Source: CAZIWX01 sp964543125 (GTDB lineage Bacteria; Fidelibacterota; UBA8477). Taken from it: a stretch of 30,552 nt of DNA. Location: assembly GCA_964543125.1 (NCBI GenBank), contig CAZIWX010000019.1, forward strand, positions 1 to 30,552, written 5' to 3'. Below, piece after piece: positions 16,089 through 23,625 of the stretch. Every line of letters begins with the position of its first letter. The stretch's first letter is position 1. A program made the position numbers and the translations under genes. The notes below the pieces were generated by a model, which was given only the letters and a program-made list of their open reading frames with translations, was not told the origin of the DNA and ran no database searches.

Positions 16089-16520
16089 ATGAGCGAATCG
16101 AATAAAAAGACAAAGTTCATAGTAGGCATCGGTATCATTGTGGTTGCTGTGGTTGCCTTGGCGATGATGGGTTTTAAAAAAGATTATGCCTATTTCAAGA
16201 CCGTTCCCGAAGTATATGCAATGGGTATGCGGGCTTATGATCATCCACTGAAGGTAAAGGGTGATTTAGTGAAGGGTACCGTGGTGAAAAAAGGGAGTGA
16301 GATGAATTTTCAAATCACTCAGGATGGTCAGATCATGGATGTGCATTATATTGGCACGGATCCCATTCCGGATACTTTCAATAATGATATGGAAGCTGAA
16401 GTTGTGGTCTCGGGCCGTTTGAGTCCCAACAATGTCTTCAAAGCCGAACGAATTCAAGCCAAGTGCGCTTCCAAATACGAAGCTGATTATACGGGCGATA
16501 ATCAAGCGGCTGCCCTCTAA
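16089..16520 (+). CDS. ccmE: Heme chaperone CcmE, cysteine (CxxxY) variant
   Basis: CcmE carries heme covalently from CcmABCD to the CcmF lyase on the outer face of the cytoplasmic membrane. The 143-residue protein starts at ATG 16089 with AGGAG 7 nt upstream; a longer frame from 16041 lacks this. A single N-terminal anchor spans residues 9-29 and is followed by the OB-fold beta-barrel (VKGDLVKGTVVKKG, FQITQDGQIMDVHYIG, VVVSGRLSPNNVFKAERIQAKC). The usual heme-binding His is replaced: the motif reads Cys126-A-S-K-Tyr130, i.e. CxxxY rather than HxxxY. This form is known from archaea and Desulfovibrio-type systems that also lack CcmH. It heads the ccm cluster. Confidence 0.93.
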   Translation: MSESNKKTKFIVGIGIIVVAVVALAMMGFKKDYAYFKTVPEVYAMGMRAYDHPLKVKGDLVKGTVVKKGSEMNFQITQDGQIMDVHYIGTDPIPDTFNNDMEAEVVVSGRLSPNNVFKAERIQAKCASKYEADYTGDNQAAAL

Positions 16521-16567
16521 ATTTCATTAGATGGCATCTTCCCCCTTCCCATTAACTTGAGGTCATA

Positions 16568-18583
16568 ATGTCGGATTTTGGACATCTACTCTTAACGTTT
16601 CTTTTTCCCTTTACGGTCTTTACGGCGGTTACGGGCTTCATCGCCGGCCGGACCCATTGGCAAGGCATGTTCCAGGCAGCCCGTAAAGGTGTTTATGCCG
16701 TTTGGATCATTGCAACATTAGCAATTTTGGCTTTGGTAGCTCTATTGTTACAAGGCGATTTTGCAAATGCGTTTGTTTATGGCAATACCAACCGGGCACT
16801 TCCGCTTTTTTATAAAGTTGTCGCTTTATGGGCGGGTCACGACGGTTCGCTGTTATTCTGGACCTGGATTATTACATTTTTCTCTGCCGTGGTCGTGTAC
16901 CAAAATCGGAATAAGAATCTGGAATTGATGCCGTATGTCATCTTTGCCATGATGGCTACAACGGTATTTTTCTCGGCACTCAATTTATTTGTAGCCAATC
17001 CGTTCGATACCTGGATGCAGTCAGTGGGTAGCGGGATGGCGCCCGTCGCCGCGGTTGATGGGCGGGGGCTGAATCCCTTATTACAGCATCCGGCCATGAT
17101 TATCCATCCCCCTGTGTTGTACACCGGGTATGTGGGCACGGTAGTACCCTTCGCTTTTGCTATCGCCGCCTTATTGTCAGGACGCTTGGGTACGGGTTGG
17201 ATTAAGAATACGCGTCGCTGGGCGTTGGTCAGTTGGGGTTTTCTCTCGGTTGGCATTCTGCTGGGTGGGAAATGGGCGTATGTGGAATTGGGTTGGGGCG
17301 GCTACTGGGCTTGGGACCCGGTTGAAAATGCTTCCCTGTTACCCTGGTTAACCAGCACCGCTTATGTGCATTCGGTCATGATCCAGGAACGCAAAGGGAT
17401 GCTGAAGATTTGGAATATGGCTTTGGTTATTGGCACCTATTTACTGGCCATTTTTGGAACTTTTCTCACGCGCAGCGGTGTCGTGAGTTCAGTCCACGCC
17501 TTTTCTAATTCGGGAATCGGACCGGCCTTCTCCAGCTTTCTCTTATTGACTTTAATCGCCAGTGTGGGGCTGATTATTTGGCGCCGGAAAGAGCTGGCGT
17601 CCGAAGAACACTTTGAGTCCATGGTGTCTCGCGAATCAGGGTTCATGTTCAATAATCTGCTATTTCTCCTAGCCACGGTAGCGGTACTTTGGGGAACTTT
17701 ATTCCCGGTCATCAGCCAGCTTTTCACCGGCGACCAAATCACCGTGGGGCCACCCTGGTTCAATACGATTATGGTACCAATCGGCTTGGCAATATTACTC
17801 CTAACCGGTGTGGGGCCATTATTAGCCTGGCGCCGAACATCCCTTGAAAGTTTGCGGCGCAGTTTTGGATATCCATTCAGCGGGGCCGTTATTCTCATGG
17901 TAATTCTTTTTGCATTCGGAATGCGGGACGGCTGGGCTCTCGGGTCGTTGGGAATTTCACTGTTTGTTCTATGGATTGTCTTAGCGGAATTCTTGCAGGG
18001 TTCCAGGATTCGCTCCAAAAATACCGGTGAGAATCTCATTCAGGCTATGGTGAAACTGACCATGAAAAATACCCGGCGCTATGGTGGCTACATCATTCAT
18101 GCTGCAATCGTTATTATCTTTGTAGGCTTTACCGGTTCGGTATTCAATGCCGAAACGCGTCAGGATGTGGGCGTGGGCGAATCCTTCGATTTTGCTGGTT
18201 ATACCTTTAAGTGTACCAATATCGGCCATGACCGGAATGATAATTACAGTACCGATTATGTTAAACTACAGATGCTGAAAAACGGGCGTTTGATCGATAA
18301 TTTGCGACCGGCCAAACGGTTGTACTTTGCTTCCAAACAGCCGACCACCGAAGTGTCGATCCACTCCAATCTACGGGATGATATGTATGTCGTTTCTTTG
18401 GGAATGACCGAAGATGGGAAGAAAGCCATTATTCAGATTTATAACAATCCATTGGTCATCTGGATCTGGATCGGCTCCCTGATATTGATTTTTGGAACGA
18501 TCATTGTTCTGTTACCCAATTACAGGACAAGACGGAAACCAGTAGCTCGAAAAGTCCGGACACAAAAAAAGGTTGCGGCATGA
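16568..18583 (+). CDS. ccmF: Cytochrome c heme lyase subunit CcmF
   Basis: The 671-residue polytopic membrane protein transfers heme from CcmE to apocytochrome c. The tryptophan-rich WWD-type domain is clear: WAGHDGSLLFW near residue 90, and GWGGYWAWDPVENASLLPW near residue 245 for heme handling. Conserved His residues lie in NPLLQHPAMIIHPPVLY and YVHSVMIQER. A periplasmic domain lies near the C-terminus, before a final helix and basic tail. The length is close to usual for CcmF. It starts 47 nt after ccmE and overlaps the next gene by 4 nt (ATGA). Confidence 0.95.
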   Translation: MSDFGHLLLTFLFPFTVFTAVTGFIAGRTHWQGMFQAARKGVYAVWIIATLAILALVALLLQGDFANAFVYGNTNRALPLFYKVVALWAGHDGSLLFWTWIITFFSAVVVYQNRNKNLELMPYVIFAMMATTVFFSALNLFVANPFDTWMQSVGSGMAPVAAVDGRGLNPLLQHPAMIIHPPVLYTGYVGTVVPFAFAIAALLSGRLGTGWIKNTRRWALVSWGFLSVGILLGGKWAYVELGWGGYWAWDPVENASLLPWLTSTAYVHSVMIQERKGMLKIWNMALVIGTYLLAIFGTFLTRSGVVSSVHAFSNSGIGPAFSSFLLLTLIASVGLIIWRRKELASEEHFESMVSRESGFMFNNLLFLLATVAVLWGTLFPVISQLFTGDQITVGPPWFNTIMVPIGLAILLLTGVGPLLAWRRTSLESLRRSFGYPFSGAVILMVILFAFGMRDGWALGSLGISLFVLWIVLAEFLQGSRIRSKNTGENLIQAMVKLTMKNTRRYGGYIIHAAIVIIFVGFTGSVFNAETRQDVGVGESFDFAGYTFKCTNIGHDRNDNYSTDYVKLQMLKNGRLIDNLRPAKRLYFASKQPTTEVSIHSNLRDDMYVVSLGMTEDGKKAIIQIYNNPLVIWIWIGSLILIFGTIIVLLPNYRTRRKPVARKVRTQKKVAA

Positions 18584-19023
18584 TTCCATTTGCGTTCATT
18601 GTCGGATTCGGATTGATTGCATGGGTAATTTACCCGCTTTTCCAGCGTGGCGGTTTTATTTACGATGGTTATAGCCAGGTAGATGATCTGGAAGATAAAA
18701 AACTGCGAGTCTATGGGAATATCAAGGATCTGGAGTTTGATTATGCTCTGGGTCGTTTGAGTGAATATGATTTCCAAACAATCCGGAATCGCTTTACAGA
18801 CGAAGCAACTCAGGTGCTGGCGCGCATAGAGCAACTGAAAAAGCACGATCTGGATCTACTGATTAAGAATGATTTGAAAAAATTGAAATCTCCTCCGCAC
18901 TCTGCTACCGAGACCCGGACAAAAACGAATCGAACGGTAAAATATTGCATCGAATGTGGAGAACCGAACCCACTCAAAGCGAAATTTTGTTCAGCTTGTG
19001 GAGAAAATTTTGGAAAAGCATAA
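18580..19023 (+). CDS. CcmI-like membrane protein with C-terminal zinc ribbon
   Basis: This 147-residue protein has an N-terminal membrane helix (residues 2-20). A helical segment at about 40-95 follows (LRVYGNIKDLEFDYALGRLSEYDFQ), resembling the short cytoplasmic region of CcmI/CycH, where a K-D-L-E-x-D-x-x-x-G-x-L-S pattern occurs. Residues 122-144 then form a zinc ribbon: Cys123-x2-Cys126 and Cys137-x2-Cys140. CcmI normally chaperones apocytochrome through periplasmic TPR repeats, which are absent here. The zinc ribbon would face the cytoplasm if the N-terminal helix orientation holds. It overlaps ccmF by 4 nt and the next gene by 14 nt, so it is translated as part of the ccm operon. The function is inferred only from position and this partial likeness. 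Confidence 0.6.
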   Translation: MIPFAFIVGFGLIAWVIYPLFQRGGFIYDGYSQVDDLEDKKLRVYGNIKDLEFDYALGRLSEYDFQTIRNRFTDEATQVLARIEQLKKHDLDLLIKNDLKKLKSPPHSATETRTKTNRTVKYCIECGEPNPLKAKFCSACGENFGKA

Positions 19024-20149
19024 ACTGATAGTTGCCCTTAACTGTTTGTTGATATCGGGACTTTTCGCCAATACCGTGACGGTAAATCTGACCAATGGGA
19101 CCACGGGAAAAATTCCTGCCGTTGATCAGGTAGCGCTGATTGCGCCCAGGATGGGGATGCAAACCCTGGCGACCGCTAAACCGGTGAATGGCACGGCGGT
19201 TTTTGAAAATGTGGATGTGATCAGTGTCCCGGCTTTGGTAGCGACCGTCACCTACCAAGGTATAATCTATTCCAGCGAAGTGCGGGAAAGCACTTTCCCC
19301 GGTTCTCAACCCGGCGAATACCTGGTCGATTTGCAGGTGTATGATATCACCAAAAAGGCCGATAGTTTAAAAGCGGAAATACCTTTTTTCGTCATCACCG
19401 CCTACGGAGATTCACTATACATCCAAAAAGAATATCAATACTTCAATAATTCCATGCCTCCGGCAACGATAATGAGTCCGGAAGGATACATCCATTTTTT
19501 TATACCACCCATGTCGCAGAACTCGGCCAGTGTATCGGTTACTCACGGATCGATGCCCCTGAAAGTTTTTCCGAATATCGACGGTGGCAAAGCCACTCTA
19601 ATGAATGAATTAAAACCCGGCGAAACCAAAGTAGATATAGAATATCAGGTGTCTTTTAAAAATAATCAGGCCAGTATTGCGGAAACATTTTTTCAGGACT
19701 TTCCCCATTTCCATGTATTTGTACGACCCGCCAACCTGCAGGTGTCGGCTTTGGGGCTGGAATCTGGGGGTGTAAATAACGATCAGAACATGGCTATTTT
19801 CGCAGCCTCGAATGTGAAAACGGGACAAACCTTATCGATCAATGTCCGTGGTAATTCCATGGCGAACATGAAGCCCGTCCTGCTACCGCGAATGAGCTTA
19901 ACCAATTCGATGATCATTATCATCCTGGCCGCCTTGATTATGGCGATTGGGCTTAGCTTTGCCTTGACCCACGATGTGGTTGTGGACGAAAATTTGGCTT
20001 CGCAATTGACTGCTCTCCAGAAAACACGCCGGGAATTACTGGGGAAATTGGCTCGAATATCTGATAGAGCTAATCCGGCCGAGAAGCAACAGATCCAGCA
20101 TCGATTGCGTAAAGTATACCAGCACTTACAGGAACATAACGCGCTATAA
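19010..20149 (+). CDS. Unrecognised exported, membrane-anchored protein of the ccm operon
   Basis: I do not recognise the family. I chose TTG 19010 because GGAG (19000-19003) lies 6 nt upstream and it opens directly into a signal peptide (KLIVALNCLLISGLFA), giving 379 residues. Residues about 20-300 are beta-rich, with two domains that look Ig- or carboxypeptidase-regulatory-like (GTTGKIPAVDQVALIAPRMG, then GEYLVDLQVYDITKK). No Cys or His heme motif is visible in this part. One membrane helix at about 301-320 (SMIIIILAALIMAIGL) leads to a charged cytoplasmic tail of about 59 residues (LTALQKTRRELLGKLARISD) likely to form helices or a coiled coil. It overlaps the CcmI-like gene by 14 nt and precedes ccmA. 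Its place in the operon suggests a role in apocytochrome handling or heme delivery, possibly filling in for missing CcmH/CcmG. Confidence 0.65.
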   Translation: MEKHKLIVALNCLLISGLFANTVTVNLTNGTTGKIPAVDQVALIAPRMGMQTLATAKPVNGTAVFENVDVISVPALVATVTYQGIIYSSEVRESTFPGSQPGEYLVDLQVYDITKKADSLKAEIPFFVITAYGDSLYIQKEYQYFNNSMPPATIMSPEGYIHFFIPPMSQNSASVSVTHGSMPLKVFPNIDGGKATLMNELKPGETKVDIEYQVSFKNNQASIAETFFQDFPHFHVFVRPANLQVSALGLESGGVNNDQNMAIFAASNVKTGQTLSINVRGNSMANMKPVLLPRMSLTNSMIIIILAALIMAIGLSFALTHDVVVDENLASQLTALQKTRRELLGKLARISDRANPAEKQQIQHRLRKVYQHLQEHNAL

Positions 20150-20245
20150 TTTTGTGAAATTAACCGTAACCTACTATGATGTCAATACTTCCAAGCGGGT
20201 GAAATCCGGTTTGGCGGTTAATATTTTTATTTGAAGTTGTTCTAA

Positions 20246-20968
20246 TTGAATCAAACACCAGTCATATCCACCGATAAATTAAGGAAAGAATTTGGCCGCG
20301 TGGTTGCACTGCGAGGTGTATCGTTCCAAGTGAATCAGGGCGATTTTTATACCATTTTTGGCCGGAATGGGGCCGGCAAATCCACATTACTGAGTATCAT
20401 TTCCGGGGTAGCCGCCGCTACCAGTGGGACTATTCGCGTATTTGGTGATGATCCGCTGGTGCGGCATCATCGGCAGCGTTTGTCGGTGATTTCCCATGAA
20501 GCCTTTCTTTACGGCACACTTAGCGCACTTGAGAATCTGGAGTTTTACGGGAAGTTATACGCTATACAAGGCCTGCGGGAGCGCACGCACGAGGTTCTCC
20601 GGCAAGTAGGGCTGCATCACCGGCGTTTTGATCTGGTACAGACTTTTAGCCGCGGCATGTTGCAACGCTTGACCATTGCCCGTGCCATCCTACACGATCC
20701 GGATCTATTCCTGCTGGATGAGCCTTTCACTGGTTTGGATCAGCATGCCACGGAAATGCTCCTCGGATTGTTGGGGACGCTTAAAACGCAAGGTAAGACG
20801 ATTCTGTTGACCACTCATGACATTCACATTGGCTTGCGGTTGGCAAATCAATACTTGATTCTTGAGCGGCAACAGGTGATGGAATCGGGACCGGTGGCCG
20901 GATTATCGCCGGAGCTGCTGCGGGAAAAATATTTTACCATCATTGGAAACAGTAAGGCCGGCCAATGA
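20246..20968 (+). CDS. ccmA: Heme exporter ATPase CcmA
   Basis: CcmA is the ATPase of the CcmABCD complex, which frees holo-CcmE from CcmC/D. The 240-residue protein has Walker A GRNGAGKST at residues 39-47, a signature stretch FSRGMLQRL, Walker B LFLLDEPFTGLD and the switch His in TTHD. The start is TTG 20246, because an in-frame stop lies one codon upstream and the conserved N-terminus follows at once; the ribosome site is weak. A 96 nt gap without an obvious gene separates it from the unrecognised upstream gene. It overlaps ccmB by 4 nt. The family assignment as CcmA rather than a generic ABC ATPase rests on the ccmB-ccmC neighbours. Confidence 0.92.
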   Translation: MNQTPVISTDKLRKEFGRVVALRGVSFQVNQGDFYTIFGRNGAGKSTLLSIISGVAAATSGTIRVFGDDPLVRHHRQRLSVISHEAFLYGTLSALENLEFYGKLYAIQGLRERTHEVLRQVGLHHRRFDLVQTFSRGMLQRLTIARAILHDPDLFLLDEPFTGLDQHATEMLLGLLGTLKTQGKTILLTTHDIHIGLRLANQYLILERQQVMESGPVAGLSPELLREKYFTIIGNSKAGQ

Positions 20969-21633
20969 GCGTGATCTGGGCGATTATCGTCAAAGACTTT
21001 CAGATGGAGTTCCGGACCAAGGAATCGGTTACGGCCATGTGGATATTTTCTTTGCTGATTTTTGTTATCTTTAATTTCACTTTTGAAATTTCCAGGTTGT
21101 TATTGCTGCAAATTTCGCCGGGCTTGCTCTGGGTGGCATTTATTTTCAGCGGCATGCTGGGCCTGAATCGATCGTTTCAAGTAGAAAAAGAAAATGGAAA
21201 TTTGAGGGGTATTGCGCTTACGCCCGCGGACCCCGGGCTGGTTTATTTTGGTAAATTTATCAGTACGACTTTATTCATGTTAATTTTCGAAGCGCTGATA
21301 TTTCCGCTATTTATCATATTTTATGATATCCAATTATCCTTCCTGAGCTTCTGGATAGTTCCAATTGCTCTGCTTGGAACAATCGGTTTTACGAGTTTGG
21401 GAACTATTCTAGCGGCTATTGCCATCCATGCCAAACAACAACAAATCTTGCTATCTCTGTTGTTGTGGCCTCTCATCACACCCATTATAATATGGGCCGT
21501 GAATGTGACCGGAGATGTACTGACGGGAGAATTATCGGCTGCTTTTGGTCCGGTAATGTTCCGTATGCTAGTCTTTGATATCATCTTTACAACCCTATCA
21601 TACCTTCTATTCGAATACGTGGTGCAAGAATGA
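20965..21633 (+). CDS. ccmB: Heme exporter permease CcmB
   Basis: The 222-residue integral membrane protein has about six hydrophobic helices and starts with the short cytoplasmic IVKDFQMEFRTKE helix typical of CcmB. The loop FSGMLGLNRSFQVEKENGNLRGIALTPADPG is the most conserved CcmB segment and is clearly present. CcmB is the membrane partner of CcmA in heme trafficking to CcmE. The gene overlaps ccmA and ccmC by 4 nt each (ATGA), which points to strict translational coupling. Confidence 0.93.
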   Translation: MSVIWAIIVKDFQMEFRTKESVTAMWIFSLLIFVIFNFTFEISRLLLLQISPGLLWVAFIFSGMLGLNRSFQVEKENGNLRGIALTPADPGLVYFGKFISTTLFMLIFEALIFPLFIIFYDIQLSFLSFWIVPIALLGTIGFTSLGTILAAIAIHAKQQQILLSLLLWPLITPIIIWAVNVTGDVLTGELSAAFGPVMFRMLVFDIIFTTLSYLLFEYVVQE

Positions 21634-22337
21634 AAAAAAAAGATTCCCCGGCAGGTAAAATTCTAGCTGGATTGTTGTTGGTGTTAATTCCGGTTTCATT
21701 ATACTTAGTGTTCAGTTGGGTACCTCCCATCAAGGCCTCCAATCTGACCGAACAGATTGCCCAGCATATCTTTTACTATCATGTGGCCAGTGCCTGGAAT
21801 GGTTTTTTAGCGTTTTTCGTCGTTTTTGTGGCCAGTATCATGTATCTATGGAAAAAAGAGCGTCGTTGGGAGAATACCGCCGTGGCATCAGCGGAAACCG
21901 GGACACTATTTATGACCATTGTTCTCGTTACGGGACCCATCTGGGCCAAACCCACTTGGGGAATCTGGTGGACCTGGGATGCGAGACTTACATCATCGCT
22001 GGTTTTGTGGTTGATCTATCTGGCCTATTTATTTCTCCGCCGCTATTTACCGGACGGCACCCGTCGAGCGAATCTTTCAGCAGTTGTTGGTATTATCGGG
22101 TTTGTTGATGTTCCGCTGGTGTGGTTTTCCATCCGGTGGTGGCAGACGCAACATCCCAGCGCGGTTATTGCCGGGGGCAAAAAAGGGTCTTTAGCACCGG
22201 AAATGCTGTTCACCCTGCTTTTTTGCGTGGGAGTATTCACGATCCTGTATGCTTTATTGATGCAAAAACGACTACAACTGGCACGACTTGAAGACACGGT
22301 TAATAAGCATTATAAAGAGTGGGAGACACTAGCATGA
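21630..22337 (+). CDS. ccmC: Heme handling protein CcmC
   Basis: CcmC binds heme at the outer membrane face and attaches it to CcmE. The 235-residue protein has six predicted helices. Its WWD-type heme-binding domain is WGIWWTWDARLTSSL, with Trp113-Trp114-Thr115-Trp116-Asp117. Two external His candidates lie in FYYHVASAWNGF and in the WWQTQHPSAV segment, as expected for the heme ligands of CcmC. A basic C-terminal tail ends in KEWETLA. The start overlaps ccmB by 4 nt and the stop overlaps ccmD by 4 nt. Confidence 0.95.
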   Translation: MKKKDSPAGKILAGLLLVLIPVSLYLVFSWVPPIKASNLTEQIAQHIFYYHVASAWNGFLAFFVVFVASIMYLWKKERRWENTAVASAETGTLFMTIVLVTGPIWAKPTWGIWWTWDARLTSSLVLWLIYLAYLFLRRYLPDGTRRANLSAVVGIIGFVDVPLVWFSIRWWQTQHPSAVIAGGKKGSLAPEMLFTLLFCVGVFTILYALLMQKRLQLARLEDTVNKHYKEWETLA

Positions 22338-22507
22338 ATAAAGGGTTTTTTTACCTGTTTTTAGCCTATACTATCATCTGGATAGCCCTGTTTATCTATA
22401 TCTGGATTCTGAATGGAAAAACTAAAAAATTAAATCAAGATCTGACTCTGTTGGAAGAATTGGTGGATGAACGCTTAGGCCGGGGGGTCTCGGCAAACCA
22501 TGGGTAA
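22334..22507 (+). CDS. ccmD: Small membrane protein CcmD
   Basis: This 57-residue protein has one membrane helix (FFYLFLAYTIIWIALFIYIWIL) followed by a charged cytoplasmic tail (KTKKLNQDLTLLEELVDERL). That is the shape and size of CcmD, which holds CcmC and holo-CcmE together for release. ATG 22334 is chosen because it forms the ATGA overlap with ccmC; a longer in-frame start at 22319 lies inside ccmC. CcmD sequences are poorly conserved, so the call leans on position and topology. It overlaps the next gene by 8 nt. Confidence 0.85.
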   Translation: MNKGFFYLFLAYTIIWIALFIYIWILNGKTKKLNQDLTLLEELVDERLGRGVSANHG

Positions 22508-23573
22508 GAAAATTATTCATGTGGTGGGAACCGGTACGATTGGCGAACCCCTGATCGGTCTGTTGTCAGATTATCGGGATGCTCTCGGGATTGATGAAAT
22601 CACCTTTCATAAGCGTACACCACTAAAAAGTGAAAGGCCCAAAGTTCAAGCGCTTTTGCAACGCGGAGCGCGTTTGGTAACCGATGCCGAGGCGGCTGAA
22701 GGATTCAAAGCCATGGGACTTGACCCCGACTTCGAGACAATTGAAGCTATTGACCGGGCGTCCGTGGTAATCGATTGTACACCAAGTGGAGTTGGGCGTA
22801 AGAACAAAACCCAGTTCTATCAAAATTTCGATCAGAATACCCTGGGATTTATTGCTCAAGGTAGTGAAACCGGTTTTGGAAAACCCTATGCGCGCGGCAT
22901 CAATGATGATGCTTTGGTATATGGTGAGGATCAATTCATTCAGGTGGTTTCGTGCAATACCCATAATCTTTCGACTTTGGTGAAAACCCTGGCGATCGCG
23001 GGAGAAGAACCGGGGAATTTTCGCCGGGGACGATACGTCTGTATGCGGCGCGCCAACGATTTGTCGCAATCAACTGATTTTATCCCCGCTCCTGAAGTTG
23101 GCACCCATAAATCAGAAATTTATGGGACGCATCACGCTGAAGATGCCGCCAATCTATTTAAAACACTGGGTTTGGATCTGAACTTGTTCTCCTCCGCCCT
23201 GAAGATCAATAGTCAATATATGCACGTGATCCATTTCAATCTGCGTATGAATCGACCTTATACCATGAATGAAGTGCTGGACAAATTTGAAAAAAATGAC
23301 CTGATCGCACTCACTGAGCGGCGTATGTCGAATCAGGTATTTTCTTTCGGAAGGGATCATGGTCATTACGGCAGAATTCTGAACCAGACGGTCATTTCAG
23401 TTCCAACCCTGCAGCTAACCCGTGACGGGCATGAACTGGTGGGCTTTTGTTTTACTCCCCAGGATGGAAATTCTCTGTTAAGTAGCGTAGCTGTTGCAAC
23501 CTGGTTCTTTTATCCTAATTCCTATAATCAAAAATTACAGGTTTTGGCGCCTTGGTTCTTTAACGAAGTTTAA
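22500..23573 (+). CDS. Type II (archaeal-like) glyceraldehyde-3-phosphate dehydrogenase family protein
   Basis: The 357-residue protein begins with a Rossmann fold (VVGTGTIG, residues 8-15). It carries DCTPSGVGRKNK, which mirrors the archaeal GAPDH segment D-C-T-P-x-G-x-G-x-K-N. The catalytic Cys152 lies in VVSCNTHNLSTL (archaeal enzymes: S-C-N-T-T-G-L). A HH pair follows in IYGTHHAED, near the expected catalytic His region. This points to the type II GAPDH family, usually archaeal and about 340 residues, rather than the bacterial type I enzyme. The N-terminal region has insertions (HKRTPLKSERPKVQ, LDPDFETIEAI), so a divergent substrate is possible. It overlaps ccmD by 8 nt and may be expressed with the ccm genes, then ends at the hairpin at 23590-23622. 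Confidence 0.75.
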   Translation: MGKKIIHVVGTGTIGEPLIGLLSDYRDALGIDEITFHKRTPLKSERPKVQALLQRGARLVTDAEAAEGFKAMGLDPDFETIEAIDRASVVIDCTPSGVGRKNKTQFYQNFDQNTLGFIAQGSETGFGKPYARGINDDALVYGEDQFIQVVSCNTHNLSTLVKTLAIAGEEPGNFRRGRYVCMRRANDLSQSTDFIPAPEVGTHKSEIYGTHHAEDAANLFKTLGLDLNLFSSALKINSQYMHVIHFNLRMNRPYTMNEVLDKFEKNDLIALTERRMSNQVFSFGRDHGHYGRILNQTVISVPTLQLTRDGHELVGFCFTPQDGNSLLSSVAVATWFFYPNSYNQKLQVLAPWFFNEV

Positions 23574-23589
23574 TTAACGCTTAAGGTTC

Positions 23590-23622
23590 AAAAGGGGAAG
23601 CCACACGCTTCTCCTTTTCTTT
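23590..23622 (+). terminator. Hairpin terminator (or attenuator) directly before tilS
   Basis: AAAAGGGGAAGC (23590-23601) pairs with GCTTCTCCTTTT (23607-23618) with one G-U pair and a CACAC loop, followed by CTTT. It ends only 3 nt before the tilS ATG. The AGGGGA stretch that could be a ribosome site is inside the stem. Confidence 0.7.
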
Positions 23623-23625
23623 AGC

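Noticed and set aside
20150..20245. Short 26-codon frame between the unknown ccm gene and ccmA
   Set aside because: No ribosome site or recognisable sequence; it is probably leader sequence for ccmA.
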